Shown here piece by piece: positions 1 to 11,600 of a stretch of 64,000 bases of DNA (within the stretch, counting starts at the first letter, position 1; the number at the start of each line of letters is the position of its first letter). The stretch is from the NCBI GenBank assembly GCA_037976565.1, contig CP137671.1, positions 27,475,813 to 27,539,812 of the forward strand, read 5' to 3'. Below the pieces are notes generated by a model. It saw nothing but the letters and a program-made list of their open reading frames with translations, had not been told where the DNA came from and did no database searches. The stretch is from Mesocentrotus franciscanus (Eukaryota; Echinodermata; Echinoidea; Camarodonta; Strongylocentrotidae). The position numbers were made by a program, and so were the translations under genes.

Positions 1-208
1 AGAGTAGAAGAATGAAGAAAAGACATAGAGAAAGAAGAAATAACACATTGACATTTTACCATACGGCAAAACATACAGCAAAATAGATAAAAAAGTACAA
101 TATATATACATAACAAATGGGATATAAAACGATATCAATTAGGAGTAGGTGGATTAGAGTCAGATCTTTGTTACTAAATAGTCATTTACGAGAGGCAAGA
201 GTGTAGCA

Positions 209-995
209 TGAAGTCATCAATGAGTTATAATATGTTGAAGGTCATTACCACAGGTGATGAGTTTTGTGATACTTTTCCCTCCACTTGCAGGAATCAAGGC
301 GATTATTCGTCCATCCGAAGACCATGCAGATTGTACCCCTTCGGTACTGCGTGTAGCTGCAAGCAATTTCTGATTTTTGTAGTCAAATCTTCCACAATTG
401 ATATTCCTGTATTTTTGAGCTTCCTTCTTTTTCCAAGATTTCCTTCCTTTTCCTGTAGCTTGTGAACTTCACAATTATTGATCTTGGTCGGGCTTCTTTG
501 CTTCCTGTCTAGGCTCAGATGTTGCAGTATCTGCTGCTGAAACTACTTTCCCAACGCGATGGGAACGATCAATATCACGCTCCACGTCAAGGGGGATACC
601 AAGCGTTTCTCTGACAACCTTAGCTACCTCTGTATCTGTATTCTCCCCTTTCACTTCATCTACACCAAAAATTCGGATACATGCTCGTCTTGAATATTGT
701 TCCATGGTATTTAATGCATTTTCCAGTTTATCGGTGGTGTTGTCACAGTGTGAAACCTTTTCTTCTAGTTTTTCAATTCTTTATTTTTCATTTCCAGTTT
801 ACTTTGCAGGTCAAAGACATCACCTTCGACTCGTTCTATTCTTGTCAATATCTCATTCATCTTCTTGTCTATGGCATTACTCACAACACATGCAAGAAGA
901 TCATTGAATTCTTTATTCTTCAGTAGGTCTTTTATAACCAGACAAGTTACAGCTGCAGTTTGTCTGGTGTTCACAGACGGGCTATCATTAGACAT
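209..995 (-). pseudogene. LINE ORF1p-like remnant (L1-type ORF1, frameshifted)
   Basis: Read on the minus strand, this resembles the first ORF of L1-type non-LTR retrotransposons, an RNA-binding chaperone for retrotransposition. From 995 down to 765 comes an N-terminal part starting MSNDS with a Leu/Glu/Lys-rich segment that could be a coiled coil. From 705 to 475 comes an RRM-like part with IRIFGV and DIDRSHRVGK. Between about 390 and 240, in other frames, lie the C-terminal signatures (LKNTGISIVEDLT, then AWSSDGRIIALIPASGGK). The order matches a complete ORF1p, but at least two frame changes break it, so it is a dead copy. The ORF2 reverse transcriptase would lie to the left of the window. 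The clade is not certain. Confidence 0.75.
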
Positions 996-1844
996 CTTGA
1001 ACGTTGAATAGAATTAGAATGACAATAGAAATTGCACGTTGATGGAATGTCTTGAGAGTCAATACTGATACCGGCGGCCAAGACAGTGAAGAAGAAACAC
1101 AGAATGTCATATGTGGGGCTGAAGGTGAAAAGATACTGGACATTTTAGTCATTAATCATGTTAATACATTACTACCACTCCAGCGAAGCATATAAGTCAA
1201 TGCTAATGCGTAGTGACCTCTAGCGCTGTTCTATGTGCTAATAGGCAGCAATAGGCAGTGAATAGTCAATACACTTATAACACACAAATGCACACAATGT
1301 ATACGATGTGGCTGATCGGCAAGTTTGAATTATTCTTTCTAACATCGGTAAGTTGAAAAAATTGTATTTTACTGCCATTTAGGTGTCATCAATTGTCACT
1401 AAAGTACCGATTTTGAGTGAAATCAGTTGAGTTTTGTACAGTGGTGTTTGAAATGTTGAGAATCAATAGTAGGCCTACAGCTTTTAATACACAGCCAGGA
1501 TAGTAATGCAGCTATGTGTGTATTACTACAGGTTCCCTATATGAAACATTATTTTCATAACCAGGATAACATGGGATATTCAATTGCATATTAATATTTA
1601 GACAGAAATCACTGCCTGGTAAGTGGTATGGGTCATCAACATTCATATGTATAGAGGCGGTCAGAGAAGCCAGACGTAATCTCAGCGGAACAACCGTCCA
1701 TATCAGAGACTGAAGCTTTCGGTCTAATTAATATTATGCAGTAAAGTAATGTTTAAAACATGCTGTAATACTAATACCGTATTATTATTGCCTGATATCT
1801 CCAGGCATATTTCTTCCAGAGTCAGCTGTACGTCAGTTGAGGAA
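996..1844. other. 5' flank of TTK gene with candidate non-coding exon donor
   Basis: No convincing coding sequence. A perfect donor, CATCG followed by GTAAGT, lies at 1347/1348 and could end a 5' untranslated exon of the downstream kinase gene. A polypyrimidine-poor acceptor (ATCTCCAG) ends at 1803, before the proposed first coding exon. The 5' UTR of the LINE remnant may occupy about 1000-1150. The transcription start is not visible. Confidence 0.3.
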
Positions 1845-4800
1845 ATGGCTCATCTGAGTGGCAGTACACGGGACAACACCACTGGCAACTTGACCAGTCT
1901 GGCAAGATTTCACAGCATGACGGGCAAGTTTTTTTTGTATTTTGCAGGGTTTGACAACATTGCAATGGATGTGGGTATAAAATCAATGGCTCTCATTATT
2001 TATTGAATGACCTAAATATCACTAAAATCACTAATATTCTCTTAAATTAATGTTATTTTAAGTTTTAGAACAACTTTTACCAAAAAATCTCATCACATGT
2101 TATTTCCATTTTCATAAATAAGACATAAATATGACATACACATGTATTATTATTATTATCAATATCATTATTATTATAGAGAATTAGGAGTGTATTGATC
2201 AATCAATGACTCTCAACGTCTTTTATATGATTCCCACAGACCACACAGAGTGTATGTCTGAGCTTGCAAAGCATGGCAACCAACCCTGTGAATGGCTCTC
2301 CTACCTCTCCCTGGTGGAATCTAGTACCGTACACGCAGAGGAGACCAGTCGCTACCGGTTCCTGAGCCTGGCCTACAACCGTGCCACCAAACAGATCCCC
2401 ATTGACAAGTTCTGTGAAGACCCAGCATATGCCAGGATCATCATCAAGCTTGCTCACCTCAAGGCGTAGGTTTAAGTTTTGTATTTATTTATTTAATTAT
2501 TTATTTCTGATATTTATACAGGGTGGCACATATCACCAATTTGGTGGTCTTCCATGAGGCCCTGTTTGGTAAGAATAAAACAAATAACAGCAGCAAACAC
2601 AAAATAGATAAATACACAAGCGTATAAACTGGTATAATACAAATTAATTGGTATTCTCATGAAAAAACTGATCATTCAAGAATTATCCTTGATCATTTAA
2701 AAGAAATATGTGGCTGGAATTTTCAATTTAAATAGAAAATACATTCAACTAAATGCTTGCTTTTTAGAACCCATGATGTGGATGACGGACGCATGATGTT
2801 CAAGTTTGCCAGGGCCAACGTCCGGAAGCAGGCCATTGTGCATTTGGAGGCAGCAAAGTTTGAAGAAATTCATGGTAACTGAAATAATATAATAATGCAT
2901 CCTTCCAAGTACGTTTTCTTACATTTTGCTCTTAAACCTACATTAAACATGCAGTGAATTACGTATTTCTGTCTCATATACTCGCCAAGATTCAGGACAT
3001 TCATGTGGTAAGTATTGCATTCTTTCATCTGATTTTGAACATGTTGCTGGAAACAATAATGGTTCATGGTCATGGAATTTTTAGTTCTCAAATTTCTGTG
3101 TGAACCTTGTATGAAGAACTGGTATCTATTTCATATAATTAAAGGGATTGGGTAACTTTGTCTCAGATTCTGAAACAAAATTCTGGATTTAGCTCATGCT
3201 GCAATCATAATTATAAACCTTTAGGTCAGTAAGGAACCCTGTAACTTTTACAAGCCGATTGCCTTTCTGATTATCAAGATATTTATGATTGGAAATCGAA
3301 ATCAAATTTTGCGTTTTCCTAACGGTTTTCATAACACTACAGTCTATTGGTCTATTGGGGAAAATGAGTATGGTAAAACCGGTCACTCAAAGATTTTTAC
3401 TTTTTTGAGGCACTTCTTGATCATTTTGAAGCGCAATTTTTTTAGGGCTTCAATGTTACACCATATCTCAGACACTGATAACACGTAGGGCCATGCATCT
3501 CAGATTTAACATTGTTAAACGATGCCTTTAATTTCAACAGGTGACATGAAGAAGTGTTTGGGCATCTTGGAGAAAGGTTTCAAGGTGACCTCAGACCCCC
3601 GGCTCTCAGAGGCCCTCCATCGAGTCAAGAACGGACTACCCATTCTCCTAGACTCCCAAGAACCAATGGAGTCACAAGATGGTCAGTTATGTCTTCATTC
3701 ATTGTCAGTTCATGTATGAATATAATGATTGATAATGATAAATCATAATGATTATTATTTTTATATAAGTCTCTGAGCTGTGCATTTGAATACACATATT
3801 TTGCCTCGGCTCAATGACAGCGGACAATATTTTCTGATCTACTGCTTTTTGTGGGAAATCCCCCAATTTGACAATGTGTATACGACCACAATATATCCCA
3901 TCCCATATCTTGTCTAGTTTCGAAAGTCCTTATTATGCAGTGGAACCTGCTTTAAAGAGCACATTTTCCAATCCCTCCATAAGTTTTTCTCTCTGAAACC
4001 TGTACAAAATAGATCTGTGCAGAGACAGGTCCATATATTTTTCTCCCATGAATGGTATTCAATGGGGATGTCCACCCTGATATAAAGTTGTCTTTCATAG
4101 ATGCAGAAAATGTTAGGAACAGGTCAGTGAAAGTTTCAGCAAAATCTGATTAAAAATAAGAAAGTCATTAATTTTTAAAAAGTTGTCATTAAACACAAAT
4201 GGTCAACACTGACATATCTTGCAAGGTCCTCTTCAGGGGGGCAGAAGAGGGAGAAAACAAAATTACCCAATTCATTTCAGATTATAAAAGGGTAATTTTG
4301 TCTCTTTTTTTCTTCATCAGGACCACAAACAATGAGTGCAGCTGCATCAGCCCCTGTACAGCCTTCTCACAAGTAAGTGTCATGGAAAACATAAAATAGA
4401 CCATTATTGTAATGTAATCAAATTTAAAATACAAATCTTTGTTACAATGTATGTGCCATTTTACAAATTATTTCATTCACCTGTTATGGATAATTGTATT
4501 TCTATAGTCAGAATGCAAATTGCATACATTAATTGTTGCTAGGTAGGACAACATTATGGCTTGTCCTACCTGATTATATTGGCTGAACATGAAGAAAGTG
4601 AAATTTAACAGCATTTCTTATTGGTTATCGCATCACAAATGGGTCTTGGCGAGAAAAAGTTGAGATTAAATGATGCCCAGAATACCGATTTAAAAAGATT
4701 TTAATTTTATTTTATCTCACTGAGATAAAATGTTGAAATGATTCTCAGACTACCGCCCCTGTTCTTTAGCCCAAAGCATAAAGATCATCAGTGCCATTCT

Positions 4801-7800
4801 TGGGCAGGTATTGCCACCCACAGATTGGAAGGGTTCAATTTTTAACCTTGTTCCAAATGTTCCTTCATTTCATTGTTTTGCAGTGAAACAGAAGAGAAGA
4901 GATCCACCCATGTACCTTGTACCATGGAGTATGTTGACACCACTATTAGTTTCAGGAGACCTGAGGTTGAGTCAAGGTGAGAGAATTGCTTCTGTTTGAC
5001 ATACATGTACAGTTAACAACTAAATTATTCATACCCTTACCAAGTTTTGTCATTTTCTAAGTTTGTGAAAAATTGATTTGTCCCGATTTTTGTTTCTTGA
5101 GAATGTGACATTAAAACTTACTTCTAGAAGTATTCAACCAGTCCACCTTTCATTCTTGAGTTATGAAAAAACACAAAAAACATCGAATTTACAAGGGGTA
5201 TGAATAATTCAGTTATTAACTGTTTATTAACCCATTGCCTACGGGAACCTGATGAGCTGTGTATTAAGCCTATGGGGATCAAAGGATCCAGTATTTAAGG
5301 GGTTAATAGCTCGAAAGTTTAAGATACAGGGCTGGTATTCAAATTCAATACCTACATGTATGCGCTAGAAACATGAGTAAATTACTCTGTTTTCTGCTTA
5401 GTTAAATGCCTTAGCCATATTCGGTATTCGGTTGAAACGGTTGGCTAAGTATTTTACCCTAAGTTTAGGACAGCTCCCCAGCAGACTTTAGCCAAGTATT
5501 TTGGAGGCCTTGATCTTGATTTGCAGGCATGTGAATTTCATATATAGGCCACAGCAAGCTTCTCCCATTATTTGATATGTTGGATATAGGATGAATACCT
5601 TAGACCCACTGTAGCAATGCCTATTTTGTTTGATTTTTACTCACTGCTACATGTTTACTTTTTGTTCCAGATTATTATCCCACCCAAAGAGTGATAGTGA
5701 TCATGAAAGTGACACAATGCCCATTAATGCTGGATCCAGGTATGCAGGCTCACAGACTCCAGATGTCCCCAACAAGTTTAGTGTCTTCGGAAGCAGCAGA
5801 CGCAAAAGAAGGTAAACGTTATATGCAAAACAATGTGAAAATAGCTTGACGCGCTATTTCATTGCAAGAAGTGAGGAAGTGATTTTGTTCAATATGTCCT
5901 CCTGTATGACACATATTTTTTTCCCCCACATATTTCATCCAAACTGAAGAATCTCTAGATAAGAACATTTAATAATTGTGCTGTCTGGTATCAGTACAGT
6001 TAATAGTCATTGTTATATCAAAGAGATTTTCATTCATTGATGAAGTACATGATTAAATGCATATATTTCGTAAGGGACACATTGCACGGAATCGCCCAAC
6101 ACGTGACAGAACTTCTACTGCAAGTTGAAGTATTCATCAATGCAAATATATGTATTGGAATGACTCTGTGTACATCAGTAACTCTGCCCACCTTAATTGA
6201 GGTTTGTCTTTCATTTTTATATATACATGTATATGGCCATGTAATATCATCTTATATGATTGCTCCTCCACTTTTCTTCATTGATGTTTGCAACTTCATA
6301 AAAACATTTATTTCTAACATTTGGGAAAGGCTTCATTATGTGTGTATGAAATACTCGCAATTAATCAACTTCTTTCATATTTAAAATGTATATTACTAAT
6401 TCACTATAGTACTGTTTAATTCGATTTTTGCTTTAAAACACTTTTAATGATATGTTACAGTGGTAACATTGGTATGCCGATGAGAGTCAGTAGGACCAGT
6501 CTGCCTCAGCTCAAGAAGGAATCTAAGGATGATGACGACGATGATGATGACGACGACGATGATGACATCAGACCACTGAAGTGCAGCCCCCAGGAAACAA
6601 AGCCTGGACCTCTAGCACCGATCACAGAGAAGACTAATGAGAGTGATTCCGGTGTCCAGACGACACCTAGGGATCTCACCCAGACAGACAGGAATCCTTT
6701 CACCTTTAAAGAGAGGACCATAGAGATGGGGGCAGAATCAACAGTGCCGGGCCAATGGGCGAACTCGATGCAGAGGTACTTGTGTGTTTGTGGTCTGTTG
6801 AAAACAAAAAAGGCGTTAACTTGTACCCTTAAATATAGAGTGAATGGCCTGGCTCTAAACAGACTATGTGATGTTGGATGTTTAATTTACTCAGCAATGG
6901 TGTATACAATTTTGCATGAGAAGCTATGTTTTTCCTTGTTTTTATAGTTGACAGATCCATGCTTGTGCCATTCCTTATGTTTTTCATAAATTATTCCATA
7001 ATTGTATTTAACTCTTTCCTTATAACATACCACTTTCATTTTCAGACATGACCCTCTAATGCCAGTTCAACAAATGGCTCATCATCAGATGCCAGTACAG
7101 CCACAATGGCAACAGCAACAACAATGGCAACAACAGCAACAACAACATTCAGTGCCACAAATGAGCATGCCACATGTAGATCTACAACATATGCAACCTC
7201 TTCAGCAACAGCTTTTCCAACAGCCTACCCCTGCTGGCATGCAACCCAACCATCAATTTCCTGCACCACAGATGGTGAGTTGTGTTTATCGTCAATGTGA
7301 TTTTTCGAAGCAAGAAAAATACAATACAATTTGGAGGATGCGCAGAAAATTCTACAGAGCTTCGCAAAGGGTTTCTCATTAGCGTATTTTCTTGAATGAT
7401 CATAATAATAATATGTTCATTTATATAATGCAGCTACTACACTAATATACTCTACTGCGCCTCATATAAAAGGCACTAATGTGTTCAAGGAATTTCCTTG
7501 TACCAGGTACCCGTATCCTTCACCTGGGTCGAGAGTGGCAAACTGAGACTGATATCTTGCCGCCAAAAGATACTAGTGAATATCAAGTCAGATCTTGTAC
7601 ATATTCACAGTTTAATCATTATATACATGCCCTCATAATTCATGTGTTACAAATTGCTTTCCAATACACTTACCCCTGGCCCTTATGTCTTTTAATCTTA
7701 TTCCATGCTTGTGCATTGAATATATCATGTTCTTCATTTCTCCATTGCACCTTGACTATATTAGTTACATGAAGATTAAAAGAATTATAGAAAACTTAGT

Positions 7801-8541
7801 GTTCATATTCACATTCAATATGGGTATTTCTTGTTGTGTAGCACCAAAAGAGGGTAAAAACGGTTTGATGATATTTTTAGATTTAATGATATACACATGT
7901 GTCAGTCCTTTGCTCATTACAGTCATATTAGTTTTCAGGCTTGTGTCTGATTTTAAGCCTGTCACCTCTCCTTTTCATGTGTTTTCATGCTTCCTATCGC
8001 ACAGAAAATAAAGGACATCAGCATATTTTTGTCGCTTTTCTAGCTCAAAGAATAAAATCAACCAATCGGTTTCCCCATCCATTTCTTTACAGGTGGCCCC
8101 TGTCCCTCAACCCAAGTCTAAGAACATGATACAGGTGAATGGCAAGGGATACTCCATCATTAGACTCATCGGTAAAGGTGGCTCATCCAAGGTGAGAAAT
8201 AACATTAAGGGTTGTACAAGTCTGCACACAGCAAACCCGTAGGCCAATCAAGAAATACTCCCTAGCCTCTCATAGAGTCTTCCGTTGGGTGATGCAAATG
8301 TCAGATAATGACTTTGCCATGTGGAGAAAAGGTAGAGCATTGCATAAAGCCTGTTGGTCCTAAAACTGAAGGCTAATCCTGGTGATTGACAACACCTGCT
8401 ATTGGGTAAACACCTGAATGGTGTCAAATTCCCCATGAGAGCCCACTTCTATGTGTCTTTAGCACATGATGATAATAATAATTGATCTTTATAAAGATGA
8501 TGATGATGTTGAGAATGATTCTGGTGTTAATGATAATGATA

Positions 8542-8606
<65 letters not shown>

Positions 8607-11600
8607 AATGATGATAATGAGATGATGATGATGAATTGATGATGAAAACTTTTTAAATGGTAAGATACAAGATAATCAATTCTATACAAAGATGATGAGC
8701 TAGAGACAGATGCAGGCATAGTATGATAGCAAGAGAGTGAAAGTAATCCTATGGTGTGTAGATGATATAGACTAGAGCAGAGAAGAAAAGATAGGGAGAG
8801 TGAATAACACAAGAGTCACACATATATTCACAAGAGTCTCCATCGGATACGACATGACTTCTGTCATCGCTCACCATACTCTTCTTATCTTCTGCAGGTT
8901 TTCCAGGTTCTCACTGAAGACAGTAAGAAGCTGCTGGCTTTGAAGTACGTGAAGTTGGACTTTGCTGATGAGATGGCCATGCAGAGTTACATGAATGAAA
9001 TCACTTTACTAGCGAGACTCAAAACGTTCAAAAGGATAATCCACCTCCATGACTAGTAAGTAGACCAAGAATCTTACTACATGTATTATTATTCATTATT
9101 TTAATATGGTCTAGATTGGATAGATTAAGACTCATCATTTCAGTCTACACTTGCCTCTTGGTTAAAATTAAATACCATGCAGAGTTACATTAATCAAATC
9201 ACTCTTCTAGTAAGATTCACATTCGAAAAGATTATCCTTCTCTATAACTAGTAAGGAGACCAAGAATCTAACTATAGTTTCATCATTTTGCTATGGTCCC
9301 AATTGGAAGGAATTAGAAAGTTGGGCACATTTAATAGATTCATCATTTCAATGTGGACTACATGTAGGTTGGTTAAAATCAAGTCCATGCAAAATCACAT
9401 GCATCAAATTACTCTTCTAGTAAGATTCACACCATTCAAAATGACTATACTTCTCTGACTAATAAGTGGACCAGGAATTAGGCAATAATTCAAAAGCCCT
9501 TTATTGTTTGGCACTCACTCGTCCATCATCAATTAACCTTCTTGGCTGCAAGATTGTTAGTATAAACAGGCTACTTTTAGGATTTCAGGTACCTATTTAA
9601 GAACTCCATTTTTATGAAGATTGTAAGCAATGGAATATAGCTCTATTAGTGACAGGTGCTCCAACATCTTTTCTTTCAACAAGTAATCTGGGCTTTATTT
9701 CATTCAAAAATAGGGTATGGGTTGCCATTGGGTTTTAGGTTAGATTTAGGGTTGGTTATGGTCGTAAGTCTAGGGTTGAAGGTAGGAATTTGGTTAGTGT
9801 AGGAAGCAAGAGTCGTACAACCCGGAGACAAAATCGTGTTAACCAAGATTTTTTTCCCCCATATATTTTCAGTGAGATCACCGAGGACTACATCTACCTT
9901 GTAATGGAATGCGGTTCCATAGATCTGGCTACATTCCTCAAGAAGAACAAAGACAACCTCTCCCCTCATCACATGTGGTGCTACTGGCAAGAGATGCTGG
10001 AAGCTGTCGATGTCATTCATAAAGAAGGTGGGTGATTGTGTCACCAGGCTTAATGGCAGGAAATAGTTTAAGCTTGGTGCTTATTATAGAGAAGGTTAAG
10101 TTCTGGCAAAGATTACAAAATGATTTGTGAGCTCTCTCTTCTCTTGTATGTCAGTATGGAAGAATATCATAGTTGAAATATACAAAAAAGGATTGCTCGT
10201 AAAATGCTCTTGTATTTCAATAAATGGCAAGAAATAGCTCACTGTTTGGACCAAACATTAGTGTGTAGTTCTATATACTCATTTCTGTGTGCAGAGCACG
10301 TGATCTTCAGCAAGCTTAAATCAATTTAGTTTCAATTTAGTATGAATCAGTTCTTATGTAATACTTAATTATCTTTTCCCAATTGCTTCCAGGCATCGTA
10401 CACAGTGATCTCAAACCAGCCAACTTCATCTTTGTGGAGGCCAGTCTGAAGCTGATAGACTTTGGGATTGCCAATGCCATCCAGAATGACCACACCAGCG
10501 TGGTCAAGGAGTCACAGGTTGGGACACTCAACTACATGTCTCCCGAGGCCATTCAAGACACCTCTCCGGTCACCGAGGTCAACGAGTACGGACACAAGAA
10601 ACCTAGACTCAAGGTATCAATATTTGTCTTAATTATTTCTTCTGCTACTCTTCTATGTAATAGCACATAACAGTTCAGAATGTTATAATGGTCTAACTGT
10701 CTCCGGATTTTTCAGCCTCCTTTCTTATTTTATTAAGAAACCGTTACATAACTCATGAATGCAAATTTATGTTTAATTGACAAAAGCAGCTATTTTCAAC
10801 AATATTGAGTCTTTGGTATTCCTTCCATAATGCTGGAGATTTGTGCAAGTGTTTAGCCACTGGTTACACTTTGGCAGATATCTCAAGGAGAGGCCATCAA
10901 GTTCCCCCAAATGTTTTGAACCTCAGACAAAGTTTTTTATTTTCATGCTTTAACACTCTTCATCTTCCTACCCATACAGATCAACTGCAAGAGTGATGTG
11001 TGGTCTTTGGGCTGCATCCTCTACTCCATGGTGTACGGCCGCACACCGTTCCAGCACATTGTACATCGTCTGCTCAAGATGCAAGCCATCTGCAACCCTG
11101 ATCATGTCGTTGACTTCCCACCCATTGAAAATGATCTCCTCCTAGATGTGATGAAAGTATGTATTACTTTTTTATTTATTTTATTTTTGGGGGGGATATT
11201 GCCCAAAAAAAAATGTTATACATGCTCATACTTTTTCAGATGTAAAGATTTTTTCTTCTAAACTTCAGAATAATTGCAGCGGATCCTTGTTATGGAGATC
11301 ACTGATATAACAAACTAAAGGTGATATTGTTGGCCCCACTTCTTGATATGCACATATTTGGGGAATACTAGCTAGATTTCCTTTTTTTCTTCTTTACTTC
11401 TTACCTGCTGTTTTACTTTTCCGAAAAATTAATAGAAGAAAAAACAATTGTGATAAATCATTGCTTTGTATTCGTGAACATGCAGTATACATGTATGTTT
11501 GTTTTTCTGCATAGTTGCACACAGTTTCTAAGCTAGGAATTATAACGACCCACCTACCTAGGGTAGATGAATTTGACTTAACACCAACGAAAAAAAACCA

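Noticed and set aside
2480..2640. TTTA-rich stretch followed by TTTATACAGGGTGGCACAT in TTK intron 2, possibly the 3' tail of a minus-strand LINE
   Set aside because: Too short and without coding remnant, so a family cannot be supported.
3950..4060. Possible relative of the mariner-like MITE (GTGGAACCTGCTTTAAAGAGC)
   Set aside because: Only one end is similar and no inverted partner or TA pair could be confirmed.
6010..6384. 124-residue open frame in a TTK intron
   Set aside because: Composition is that of translated AT-rich intron; no domain, and flanking exons join in phase without it.
8489..8812. 107-residue minus-strand frame with poly-Ser
   Set aside because: Produced by the GAT microsatellite inside a TTK intron.
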